From Candidatus Mcinerneyibacteriota bacterium (GTDB lineage Bacteria; AUK180; JAQVHJ01): 6,018 nt of DNA. This document shows positions 1-5,970 of this stretch, piece after piece. The position numbers and the translations under genes are program-made. The stretch covers positions 1 through 6,018 of the forward strand of contig DAOVMD010000208.1 in the NCBI GenBank assembly GCA_030630935.1, given 5' to 3'. Under the pieces are notes generated by a model. It saw nothing but the letters and a program-made list of their open reading frames with translations, had not been told where the DNA came from and made no database searches. Positions within the stretch are counted from its first letter, which is position 1. Each line of letters begins with the position of its first letter.

Positions 1-16
1 AACCGAAGGGAGGAAA

Positions 17-40
17 TCCCGCTCACGAAGTGCATCGGGA
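17..40. repeat. Interrupted hairpin, TCCCG..CGGGA type
   Basis: TCCCG (17-21) pairs with CGGGA (36-40). After a 2/3-nt interruption an inner CAC/GTG stem closes a GAA loop. A short T-run (44-48) follows, so it could end transcription of a gene to the left of the window, but the stem is interrupted. It shares its outer stem with the palindrome at 92-107 and resembles the hairpin at 5791-5804. Confidence 0.4.
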
Positions 41-91
41 GTCTTTTTCAAGATTTATAAGGAGAATTTTAAAAACTTTTGAATGTCATTG

Positions 92-107
92 TCCCGACGC
101 GTCGGGA
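92..107. repeat. Perfect 16-bp palindrome TCCCGACGCGTCGGGA
   Basis: The 16 bases equal their own reverse complement. Outside it, GTCA (85-88) and TGAC (108-111) continue the symmetry after a 3-nt bulge on the left. Palindromes of this GTCAT..CCCGA..TCGGG..ATGAC form are common dispersed intergenic repeats in several bacterial groups. A regulatory operator is possible, but no adjacent gene supports that. Confidence 0.55.
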
Positions 108-115
108 TGACTTCT

Positions 116-345
116 GTTACACTCCAGCCACGCGCTAAAGCAAATTGCGGCAATCTAATTGAAGTTTGGAGACATTGACAGGATAAAGAAAAACAAAAAA
201 GAAAATTTTTACAGGGACTTGAAAGAGACATGTAAGTAAATATTTGAAAACATCAGAATTGTTTGCCAAACGGAGTAGGGGCTCATCGAGCGAAGTGAGA
301 TCTAGCTTGCGTCCGTGAGGAGTGTAACAACGACCGTGGCAATCT
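116..345. repeat. Degenerate intergenic repeat cluster
   Basis: GTTACACTCC (116-125) recurs inverted as GGAGTGTAAC (319-328). GGCAATCT occurs directly at 149-156 and 338-345, followed each time by a near-identical AATT/CATT. ACGGA (270-274) can pair with TCCGT (312-316). This looks like two decayed copies of a palindromic intergenic element of the GTCATTGCGAG..GGCAATCTC style, facing partly opposite ways. I see no gene or tRNA in it. Confidence 0.4.
193..240 (-). repeat. Dispersed repeat, inverted partner of 5971-6018
   Basis: Read on the minus strand, these 48 bases align without gaps to 5971-6018 at 40 of 48 positions by my hand count, including the exact 10-mer AAGTCCCTGT. Positions 216-235 also match 5751-5770 inverted at 19 of 20. 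It is a dispersed intergenic element with no coding capacity that I can see. With its partner it makes a wide inverted pair near the two ends of the window. Confidence 0.6.
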
Positions 346-411
346 CATTTAAGCAAGTCGCTGATTAACGGTAAGTGATCCCGGTGTGAAGAGTCCAAAT
401 CCTGATCGTGA

Positions 412-540
412 TTAATAATCCTCCCAATTGAATTTAACAAAGTAACAATATTCTTCAACAGAAACAAGGGGATCTTTAGCAGTGAAATCAAGTAACAAAA
501 TATTCTTGACATTTTTTTTAAATGTGTTATAATATATCGG
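412..540 (-). pseudogene. Possible 3' remnant of a lost minus-strand gene
   Basis: On the minus strand a frame is open for 42 codons from 540 down to a TAA at 412-414. It has no start codon, and an in-frame stop lies just upstream at 541-543. The translation reads like ordinary protein, with segments such as LLLDFTAKDPLVSVEEYCY and the ending KFNWEDY. That mix of W, D, E, C and Y is unlike typical AT-rich noise. I do not recognise the family. The promoter of the R-M operon overlaps its upstream part, which would fit an older gene truncated when the operon arrived. A chance open frame is a serious alternative, because a 42-codon frame is not rare. Confidence 0.25.
506..533 (+). promoter_or_regulatory. 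Sigma70-type promoter of the R-M operon
   Basis: A perfect -35 TTGACA (506-511) and a perfect -10 TATAAT (528-533) are 16 bp apart. A TG one base before the -10 (525-526) gives an extended -10. Transcription should start near 540, leaving a leader of roughly 110 nt before the endonuclease ATG at 654. I saw no clear operator or C-box repeat around it. Confidence 0.75.
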
Positions 541-643
541 TTATTTGATATTAGAAAAGGATAAGACAGGTAAAAAAGGACTAATAAATACAGTAGTTAG
601 GTTTCATGCAAAAAAGCGAAATTTGAACCAAAGTGAATGAATT

Positions 644-650
644 AAAGGAA
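644..650 (+). promoter_or_regulatory. Ribosome binding site that decides the endonuclease start
   Basis: AAAGGAA lies 3 nt before the ATG at 654. The spacing is short but workable. The earlier in-frame GTG at 633 has no purine-rich SD sequence in front of it, so the ATG is the better start. Confidence 0.55.
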
Positions 651-653
651 AAT

Positions 654-1328
654 ATGAACAAGGATTTGACAATAGAATTATTGAAAAAAGCAGCAAAAGA
701 ATTTTGTGAAACTGAATCAATTTATAATAACAAAGAATTGTACGGTGTAACTGATGGGAAAGCTGTTGGAACATATATTGAGCATAAATTCCAAGAATAC
801 CTTAACTCCCAATTCATATATAATAAAGGTTCTTCTGAAAAAGGTATCGATTTACCAGATGTTAATATTCAAACTGACATAAAAGTTACTTCGATCAAAC
901 AACCACAATCCTCTTGCCCATTCAAGAATGCAAGACAAAAAATATTTGGATTGGGATACAACTTACTTGTGTTTGTTTATGATAACACAGATGATTCTAA
1001 AACAGAAACTACAATTCTTGATTTTGTAAGTTGTTCATTTCTTGAAAGGGAAAGAACTGCTGATTATACCACAACTTTTAGACTGAGAGAGATGATAAAG
1101 GATGGAGCAAATAAAGAAGATATTATTGCCTATCTTAATGATAAGAATATCCCAGCGGATGAAATAACTATTGGGTTAATAGCTGATAATATACTAGCTG
1201 AAAAGCCAAAACAAGGATATTTAACCATTTCAAACGCTTTGCAATGGAGATTACAATACTCAAGAGTTGTAAGTTTAGAGGATGAAATTGACGGGATTAC
1301 TAAAATGGTAGATAAAATAACCAAATGA
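654..1328 (+). CDS. Putative Type II restriction endonuclease (PD-(D/E)XK type)
   Basis: This 224-residue protein probably cuts unmethylated DNA at the site protected by the neighbouring methyltransferase. Counting from the ATG at 654, it shows a likely PD-(D/E)XK core: E43 in the helix YIEHKF, then GIDLPD (64-69), then DIK (75-77), i.e. PD-x5-DIK. After the lysine comes a well-formed segment with QPQSSCPF (83-90) and a hydrophobic strand LLVFVYD (104-110). The size is normal for an orthodox Type II endonuclease. The C-terminal third is helical and charged; I cannot assign a recognition sequence or a named family. A GTG at 633 would add seven residues but lacks an SD motif. The gene lies first in the operon, with a strong promoter upstream, and ends in a 4-bp overlap with the methyltransferase gene, which is the main support for the call. 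The catalytic assignment is inferred from motif and context. Confidence 0.68.
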   Translation: MNKDLTIELLKKAAKEFCETESIYNNKELYGVTDGKAVGTYIEHKFQEYLNSQFIYNKGSSEKGIDLPDVNIQTDIKVTSIKQPQSSCPFKNARQKIFGLGYNLLVFVYDNTDDSKTETTILDFVSCSFLERERTADYTTTFRLREMIKDGANKEDIIAYLNDKNIPADEITIGLIADNILAEKPKQGYLTISNALQWRLQYSRVVSLEDEIDGITKMVDKITK

Positions 1329-3067
1329 ATTGTTTTGAAGCACATATTGATAATACGGTTATTTCGTTTTTACGTGATAACTTAAGACAATTAAATTCAC
1401 TTGAAAAAGCTAACGACTTTTTAGAAAAAGCCTGTGGAATCATAAATTTCTTTAATAGTCAAACTGATACAGAAAAATTACAAAGAAAAATTGAAGAACA
1501 GTACTCATTAGTTGAAGAACTTAACAGGAGAGAATATGGTGACTTCCAAACAAATGACGAGTTAGCAAATCAAGTTGTAAAGTATATTTTAAAAAAGCAA
1601 ATTGCTCCGGAATTCATTTTAGAACCAACTTGTGGGAAAGGAAGTTTTATTGTTGCTTCTCTTGATAATTTTAAAACAATAAAAAAAATAGTTGGAGTAG
1701 AAATATACCAACCTTATGTGTGGGAAACAAAATTTAGAATATTAAGTTACTTTATTCAAAATCCTTCACCCACAAACCCTGAAATTGAAATCATACACGC
1801 CAATGCTTTTGAATTTCCTTATACGGAATTAGCAAAACAGACGAAACAGTTAAACACATTAGTTATTGGTAATCCACCTTGGGTAACTAATTCTGAGCTG
1901 GGTTCACTCGAGTCAAAAAATTTGCCAAAAAAATCTAACTTCAAAAAACATAGTGGTTTTGATGCGATAACTGGAAAAGGTAATTTTGATTTAGGAGAGT
2001 ATATTTCACTTTTAATGCTTGATAGTTTTAACAAACATAACGGGATATTTGCCTTCCTAATCAAAAGTTCGGTTGTAAAGAATATTATAAACGAACAACG
2101 AAATAAAAAATATAGAATCGGTAATACTGAAAAATTAAATATTGACTCAAAAAAGGAATTTAATGTTTCTGTAGATGCTTCCCTTTTTCTAACCGAACTC
2201 AATAAGGAACCTGAATATACCTGTCAAGAACTTGATTTTTACTCCCTAAATAGGCGTACAACATTTGGTTGGTATAGAGGTAAATTTGTTTATTCAGTTT
2301 CTGATTACAACTCTTCTAATGATATTGATGGAGAATCACAGTTTGTTTGGAGACAGGGAATAAAGCACGACTGTTCTAAAATAATGGAGATCGAAAAGTT
2401 CAATGAACATTATTTAAATGGTTTTAAGCAGGAAATCGTTCTTGAAGATGACCTGATTTTTGGGCTCTTAAAAAGTTCAGACCTAAAAGAAAAAGAAACA
2501 AACCATTATCGAAAATTAATTATCATTACTCAAAAAAAAATAGGTCAAGACACGGAATATATAAAACGAGATTACCCATTAATATTTGAATACCTTAGCA
2601 GCAATAAATTTTATTTTGACAAACGAAAATCTACTATTTACAAAGGCAAACCGGATTTTTCAATTTTTGGTGTTGGTGATTATTCGTTTGCTCCATACAA
2701 AATTGGAATTTCAGGAATGTATAAAACTACTCATTTTACATTGATTTTACCTGTAAATGAAAAGCCAATTATGTTGGATGACACTTGCTATTTCATTGGG
2801 TTTGACAATTTAAAATCAGCAAGAATAGCACATTTTTTATTGAATTCAGTGCCTGTACAAAAATTCCTAAAGTCTATAATTTTCCCTGATTCTAAAAGAC
2901 CTATCACAAAAGATGTTTTAATGAGAATAGATTTTAATAAAGTTTATAAGTTAATGGACTTCAGTTTGGTACAAAAATCTGTGATAGAAATAACAAAAGA
3001 AGAATGGGTTTCTTTTGGCAAGTTAATTAATAAAAAAATAGTTGCTGAACAAATGACCTTGTTTTAA
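1325..3067 (+). CDS. N6-adenine DNA methyltransferase of the R-M system
   Basis: The enzyme should transfer a methyl group from S-adenosylmethionine to N6 of an adenine in the recognition site, protecting host DNA. Motifs appear in the order of gamma-class enzymes. Motif X is like FQTNDELA (74-81), and motif I is LEPTCGKGSF (99-108), which binds AdoMet. Acidic E126 in VGVEIYQP stands in for motif II, and catalytic motif IV is NPPW (183-186). The C-terminal half is probably the target-recognition domain, with WRQGIKHD (342-349), YSFAPYKIGISG (453-464) and KRPITKDVL (524-532). Such blocks are usual in Eco57I/TaqI-like modification enzymes. At 580 residues it is full length, and I see no endonuclease domain, so it is not a fused Type IIG enzyme. 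The start ATG shares bases with the endonuclease stop (ATGA), and no strong SD precedes it, so translation is probably coupled. The recognition sequence cannot be read from the gene. Confidence 0.9.
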   Translation: MNCFEAHIDNTVISFLRDNLRQLNSLEKANDFLEKACGIINFFNSQTDTEKLQRKIEEQYSLVEELNRREYGDFQTNDELANQVVKYILKKQIAPEFILEPTCGKGSFIVASLDNFKTIKKIVGVEIYQPYVWETKFRILSYFIQNPSPTNPEIEIIHANAFEFPYTELAKQTKQLNTLVIGNPPWVTNSELGSLESKNLPKKSNFKKHSGFDAITGKGNFDLGEYISLLMLDSFNKHNGIFAFLIKSSVVKNIINEQRNKKYRIGNTEKLNIDSKKEFNVSVDASLFLTELNKEPEYTCQELDFYSLNRRTTFGWYRGKFVYSVSDYNSSNDIDGESQFVWRQGIKHDCSKIMEIEKFNEHYLNGFKQEIVLEDDLIFGLLKSSDLKEKETNHYRKLIIITQKKIGQDTEYIKRDYPLIFEYLSSNKFYFDKRKSTIYKGKPDFSIFGVGDYSFAPYKIGISGMYKTTHFTLILPVNEKPIMLDDTCYFIGFDNLKSARIAHFLLNSVPVQKFLKSIIFPDSKRPITKDVLMRIDFNKVYKLMDFSLVQKSVIEITKEEWVSFGKLINKKIVAEQMTLF

Positions 3068-3070
3068 TGT

Positions 3071-3098
3071 AGGGCGCCGGCTCTTTACTTTTTATTTT
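3071..3098 (+). terminator. Weak terminator-like hairpin after the R-M operon
   Basis: AGGGC (3071-3075) pairs with GCTCT (3080-3084) with one G-T pair around a GCCG loop. A T-rich stretch (3085-3098, broken by AC and A) follows. The position, 4 bp after the methyltransferase stop, is right. The stem is only 5 bp, so termination may be leaky and the next gene may be reached by read-through. Confidence 0.35.
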
Positions 3099-3124
3099 AA
3101 TAAATATAATCTTGAAGGTAAAAA

Positions 3125-3559
3125 ATGGACAAAACCACAACTGAGAGATATTTTGTTTTTATGAACATTAAGATTATCTTTATTGTGATTATTATATTGT
3201 TTGTGTTTGAGACAGTCAACCGGTTATTAATATTATTGGGAGAGTTTACTGTTTTTACAATGGTACTTTTAATTTTTGATTTAGTTTTCACAGGGTTAGG
3301 GGGTTATGTCATTTCATTTTTCTTTCGAGTTCAAATTGTAGAGATTACCCCGGAATTTATAACGCTCAGGGCACCATTCTCTTCTGAGCATTCTTTTAAA
3401 ATAAATGAAATAAAAAAGATAATATTTTATAATTCTTCAGAGATTCAATTATTATTAGCGGGAAATAAAATTCAGGTCATAAAACTTTTTCTATTAAGTA
3501 CAGCAGATAAAAATGCTTTAATCGGCAGCATCCACGATAAACTCCAAAAACATTTATGA
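3125..3559 (+). CDS. Small two-helix membrane protein with PH-like domain
   Basis: I do not recognise a specific family. The 144-residue product has two hydrophobic segments (about residues 13-37 and 41-67), which should form a membrane hairpin with both ends in the cytosol. A soluble domain of about 70 residues follows. It alternates short strands (VQIVEITPEFITLRAP, FKINEIKKIIFY, EIQLLLAGNKIQVIK) and ends in an amphipathic helix (about 125-143). Two helices followed by a small beta sandwich and a closing helix is typical of bacterial PH-domain (bPH/YcxB-like) membrane proteins, so that is my best guess; no catalytic motif is visible. The start is supported by AAGG at 3115-3118, 6 nt before the ATG; the later in-frame ATG at 3164 has no SD. 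It lies 57 bp after the methyltransferase gene. Co-transcription by read-through is possible, but a role in R-M is not indicated. Confidence 0.65.
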   Translation: MDKTTTERYFVFMNIKIIFIVIIILFVFETVNRLLILLGEFTVFTMVLLIFDLVFTGLGGYVISFFFRVQIVEITPEFITLRAPFSSEHSFKINEIKKIIFYNSSEIQLLLAGNKIQVIKLFLLSTADKNALIGSIHDKLQKHL

Positions 3560-3570
3560 TTTATGATTGA

Positions 3571-3603
3571 CCCAGAACCACGCATTTCGTTAGGGTATCT
3601 GGG
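3571..3603 (+). terminator. Stem-loop after the small membrane-protein gene
   Basis: CCCAGA (3571-3576) pairs with TCTGGG (3598-3603). The stem continues as ACC/GGT past a 1-nt bulge, then as ACG/CGT past a 3-nt bulge, around a CATTT loop. It begins 11 bp after the stop codon, a typical terminator position. No run of T follows (CGCAGATATT), so it may instead be an mRNA 3'-end stabiliser or a structured repeat. Confidence 0.4.
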
Positions 3604-3613
3604 CGCAGATATT

Positions 3614-3630
3614 ATTAATTGATAATTAAT
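3614..3630. repeat. AT-only hairpin
   Basis: ATTAATT (3614-3620) and AATTAAT (3624-3630) are perfect inverted repeats around a GAT loop. The stem has no G-C pair, so RNA stability would be low. It may be a simple chance structure in AT-rich DNA. Confidence 0.3.
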
Positions 3631-3704
3631 TTGCTTTAGATATTACAATGCTTATGTTTAATGCTATTGATGGTTAAAGGAACTGGAGAATGTGTTTTTA
3701 ATTT

Positions 3705-3784
3705 TTGAACAATTGAACTATCCTAACATCTTTAACACTTGAACGCATGCGCAGCATGCATTGAACACTTGAACTATTGAATTA
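3705..3784. repeat. TTGAAC repeat field
   Basis: TTGAAC occurs at 3705, 3712, 3739, 3761 and 3769, with a variant TTGAAT at 3777. The last three units form an 8-bp periodic run (3761-3784). The inverted form TTCAA recurs after glnS at 5601-5635. Such TTGAAC/GTTCAA arrays look like simple intergenic expansion; the left copy of the 46-bp inverted repeat lies within it. Confidence 0.6.
3733..3778 (+). repeat. Left copy of 46-bp inverted repeat around glnS
   Basis: The reverse complement of this stretch matches 5596-5641 at 44 of 46 positions without gaps; both differences are single G/T changes. The central 28 bp (3739-3766) match perfectly. Each copy has a core hairpin, GCATGC-GCA-GCATGC, so it is a repeat with internal symmetry. 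It ends 47 bp before the -35 of the glnS promoter. No transposase gene lies between the copies, so these are not the ends of an ordinary insertion sequence. Confidence 0.8.
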
Positions 3785-3825
3785 TTTAATTCGGTTAACG
3801 GAGTTAATAGAATAAAATAAACCAT

Positions 3826-3854
3826 TTGACATTTTTCAGTTTTTTTGTTAAACT
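3826..3854 (+). promoter_or_regulatory. Sigma70-type promoter of glnS
   Basis: A perfect -35 TTGACA (3826-3831) is followed after 17 bp by TAAACT (3849-3854), a 4-of-6 match to the -10, with an extended -10 TG at 3846-3847. Transcription would start near 3861, about 26 nt before the ATG. The -35 and its following T-run (TTGACATTTTT) are identical to those of the R-M promoter at 506-516. Confidence 0.55.
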
Positions 3855-3886
3855 TAATAAGTTAATTTTAAGAAAAGGATTATATC

Positions 3887-5596
3887 ATGAATGATGATAA
3901 CAAAGATGTAAATAAGAAGGAGACATTTGACTTTATTAGGACAGTAATTGAAGATGATCTCAAAACAAATAAACATGATGGTCGTGTACATACTCGATTC
4001 CCTCCTGAACCAAACGGTTGTCTTCATATAGGTCATGCAAAGGCATTTGGTTTAGATTTTGGAATTGCAGAGGAGTATAATGGGAAATGTAATTTACGTT
4101 TTGATGATACAAACCCAACCAAGGAAGACGTTGAGTATGTAGATTCCATTAAAGCTGATATTCAGTGGTTAGGTTTTAGTTGGGACGACAGGGAATTTTA
4201 CGCTTCTGATTATTTTGATAAACTCTATGATTATGCTGTTCAGCTAATTAAACTTGGTAAAGCATATGTATGTGACCTTACTTCGGATGAGATACGGAGT
4301 TATCGCGGAACTCTCACCGAGCCTGGGAAAGAAAGCCCGTACAGAACCAGGTCAATTGAAGAGAATCTTGAATTATTTCAAAAGATGAAGAATGGTGATT
4401 TTGAGGATGGAGCCAAGACTCTTCGTGCGAAGATTGATATGACCTCGCCAAACCTGAATATGCGTGACCCTGTGATCTTTAGAATTATCCATACATCCCA
4501 TCATCGAACAGGAGATAAATGGTGTATTTACCCAATGTATGATTATACCCATTGTTTATCAGACTCAATCGAGGAGATTACTCATTCCTTATGCAGTTTG
4601 GAATTTGAAGATCATAGACCATTATACGATTGGTTTCTTGATGAACTGAATGTTTATCACCCGCAGCAGATTGAATTTGCCCGTTTAAACATTACATATA
4701 CTATTCTGAGTAAAAGGAAATTACTTCGGCTCGTGGAAGAGAATCATGTTGCCGGCTGGGATGATCCCAGAATGCCGACACTTTCTGCAATGAAGAGACG
4801 TGGGTATACTCCTGAAGCAATTAATGATTTTGTTAATAGAATAGGAATTGGAAAACGAAACAGTATAGTCGATATCGAGTTTCTTGAACATTGCCTTAGG
4901 GAAGATTTAAATAAAAGAGCTCCGAGAGTCATGGGTGTTTTGAAACCGCTTAAAGTTATTATTACCAATTATCCTGAGGATAAAGAAGAAGAACTTGATG
5001 CAATTAATAATCCTGAAGATCCGGAAGGCGGAACACATAAAGTCCCATTCTCCAGAGAACTGTATATTGAACAGGGTGATTTTATGGAAGATGCACCTAA
5101 AAAATTCTATCGCCTGACTCAAGGTCGTGAAGTTCGATTCAGGTATGCATATTTTATAACTTGCGTAGATGTAATTAAAGATGATGATGGAAATATTATT
5201 GAACTACATTGTACGTATGATCCTGAAACCCGGGGCGGAAACGCGCCTGACGGAAGAAAATCCAAGGCAACACTGCATTGGGTTTCTGTTAAACATGCTG
5301 AAAAAGCAGAAGTGAGATTATATAAACATTTATTTACAAAACCAAATCCTGAAGAAGTTGAAGAAGGAAAAGATTTTATTAGTAATTTAAATCCGGATTC
5401 CCTGGAAACTTTAAATGATTGTTATATTGAACCATCTATCAATAAATTTGTACCGGGAGATATTGTGCAGTTTGAAAGATTAGGTTATTTCTGTATTGAT
5501 TCAGTTGATTCAAACTCGGATAAATTGGTCTTTAATAGAACAGTAACTTTACGTGATGAATGGGCGCGAATCCAGAAGAAGAATAAAAAGAGTTAA
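3887..5596 (+). CDS. glnS: Glutaminyl-tRNA synthetase
   Basis: This cytoplasmic class I synthetase joins glutamine to tRNA-Gln using ATP. The protein of 569 residues is close to the usual bacterial length (about 550-570). The class I signature is intact: [12 protein letters not shown] (39-50) with the HIGH motif at 47-50, and the KMSKS-type loop ILSKRK (273-278), the GlnRS variant. [18 protein letters not shown] and [18 protein letters not shown] (218-235) are characteristic of GlnRS rather than of GluRS. The C-terminal part from about residue 340 corresponds to the two anticodon-binding beta-barrels. The start is well supported by AAGGA (3875-3879), 7 nt before the ATG, and by a promoter just upstream. 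The gene appears to be a single-gene unit. Near-identical 46-bp inverted repeats flank it, the right one beginning at the last base of the stop codon. No truncation or missing key residue is seen. Confidence 0.97.
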   Translation: MNDDNKDVNKKETFDFIRTVIEDDLKTNKHDGRVHTRFPPEPNGCLHIGHAKAFGLDFGIAEEYNGKCNLRFDDTNPTKEDVEYVDSIKADIQWLGFSWDDREFYASDYFDKLYDYAVQLIKLGKAYVCDLTSDEIRSYRGTLTEPGKESPYRTRSIEENLELFQKMKNGDFEDGAKTLRAKIDMTSPNLNMRDPVIFRIIHTSHHRTGDKWCIYPMYDYTHCLSDSIEEITHSLCSLEFEDHRPLYDWFLDELNVYHPQQIEFARLNITYTILSKRKLLRLVEENHVAGWDDPRMPTLSAMKRRGYTPEAINDFVNRIGIGKRNSIVDIEFLEHCLREDLNKRAPRVMGVLKPLKVIITNYPEDKEEELDAINNPEDPEGGTHKVPFSRELYIEQGDFMEDAPKKFYRLTQGREVRFRYAYFITCVDVIKDDDGNIIELHCTYDPETRGGNAPDGRKSKATLHWVSVKHAEKAEVRLYKHLFTKPNPEEVEEGKDFISNLNPDSLETLNDCYIEPSINKFVPGDIVQFERLGYFCIDSVDSNSDKLVFNRTVTLRDEWARIQKKNKKS

Positions 5597-5641
5597 ATAG
5601 TTCAATTGTTCAATGCATGCTGCGCATGCGTTCAATTGTTA
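5596..5641 (-). repeat. Right copy of 46-bp inverted repeat; possible glnS terminator
   Basis: This is the inverted partner of 3733-3778 (44 of 46). In RNA it can fold as a stem of 5608-5620 with 5624-5636 around a TGC loop. The core is GCATGC/GCATGC, flanked by A-T and G-T pairs and one C-C mismatch. It begins immediately at the glnS stop and is followed by TGTTATTG, only mildly T-rich. It may therefore act as the 3' end of the glnS message as well as being a dispersed repeat. Confidence 0.75.
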
Positions 5642-5660
5642 TTGTAGAGACGTGCCATTC

Positions 5661-5681
5661 TCAAGCAACTCCGTTGCTTGA
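5661..5681. repeat. Perfect 9-bp stem hairpin
   Basis: TCAAGCAAC (5661-5669) and GTTGCTTGA (5673-5681) are perfect inverted repeats around a TCC loop. A purine-rich 7-mer repeat follows rather than a T-run on the + strand, so it is not a standard terminator for glnS. Confidence 0.55.
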
Positions 5682-5683
5682 AT

Positions 5684-5711
5684 AGAGATCAGAGATCAGA
5701 GAATAGAGAAC
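5684..5711. repeat. Four-copy 7-bp tandem repeat AGAGAWY
   Basis: The units are AGAGATC, AGAGATC, AGAGAAT and AGAGAAC, head to tail and directly adjoining the hairpin at 5661-5681. The repeat is too short and too non-coding to be more than a simple-sequence repeat, and it could vary in copy number. Confidence 0.6.
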
Positions 5712-5750
5712 AGTTGTTTTATAGATCAAATAATTGAAGTAAGCCATTCT

Positions 5751-5770
5751 TTACATGTCTCTTTAAAGTC
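5751..5770 (+). repeat. Dispersed repeat fragment
   Basis: TTACATGTCTCTTTAAAGTC matches the reverse complement of 216-235 at 19 of 20 positions. It is followed by TCCCGAT, which also occurs, inverted, at 34-40 in the left flank. It is therefore a partial copy of the same family as 193-240 and 5971-6018. Confidence 0.55.
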
Positions 5771-5790
5771 TCCCGATACGTTTCTCTATC

Positions 5791-5804
5791 CCCGACAAAT
5801 CGGG
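5791..5804. repeat. CCCGA-CAAA-TCGGG hairpin
   Basis: CCCGA (5791-5795) pairs with TCGGG (5800-5804) around a CAAA loop. The stem is the same as the arm of the palindrome at 92-107. No T-run follows, so it reads as a dispersed intergenic hairpin rather than a terminator. Confidence 0.45.
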
Positions 5805-5881
5805 TAAACTCAATCTCCTTCCTTTTGTCGTCAACCTGCTTAAGAATTTATTTTTCTTTTGTTTTTTTAGTTCTCTTAAGT

Positions 5882-5912
5882 TCTCGTCAGTTCCCTGTAA
5901 ATATTGTTTTTG
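5882..5912 (+). repeat. Degenerate copy of the dispersed repeat
   Basis: TCTCGT, then TTCCCTGTAAATATTG and a T-run, follow the same order as TCTCGTAC-AAGTCCCTGT-TAAAATT at 5983-6007, with small gaps. Similarity is recognisable but lower than for the other copies. Confidence 0.35.
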
Positions 5913-5970
5913 CATTCAATCGAATCATTAAGCAATTTAAGCTCTAAGCAATTATAACGATATTTTAATA

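Larger units (their letters stand above)
3560..3886. other. Intergenic region upstream of glnS
   Basis: These 327 bases carry no gene that I can support; the only ATG-started frames I noticed are a few codons long (for example one of nine codons from the ATG at 3648). From left to right the region has a structured hairpin, an AT-rich hairpin, a field of TTGAAC repeats with the left 46-bp inverted repeat, and the glnS promoter. Each is listed separately. Confidence 0.7.

Noticed and set aside
116-345. Integron attC sites around the R-M cassette
   Set aside because: No matched GTTRRRY/RYYYAAC core pairs flank the genes, and no integrase is present.
241-420. tRNA or small structured RNA in the GC-richer left flank
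   Set aside because: No cloverleaf, no TTCRA-type T loop and no CCA end could be assembled; short stems there fit decayed repeats better.
606-626. Tiny frame ATG..TGA in the leader of the R-M operon
   Set aside because: It has only six codons and no SD. A regulatory leader peptide cannot be supported.
540-653. Controller (C) protein gene or C-box upstream of the R-M operon
   Set aside because: No helix-turn-helix-sized frame and no clear paired operator repeats are seen between promoter and start.
1130-1345. Minus-strand open frame across the end of the endonuclease gene
   Set aside because: It is antisense to a well-supported gene pair, has no SD, and gives no sensible domain. The same applies to minus-strand frames at 1819-2202, 3097-3291, 3854-4036, 4744-4968 and 4907-5122.
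3105-3110. TATAAT as the -10 of the gene at 3125
   Set aside because: A start about 7 nt downstream would fall inside or past the AAGG ribosome site at 3115-3118, and no good -35 lies at the right distance.
3705-3784. CRISPR array
   Set aside because: Repeat units are 6-8 bp with no regular spacers and no cas genes nearby.
3733-5641. Insertion sequence or composite transposon carrying glnS
   Set aside because: There is no transposase or recombinase in the interval, and I see no target-site duplication outside the repeats. glnS looks like a normal housekeeping gene.
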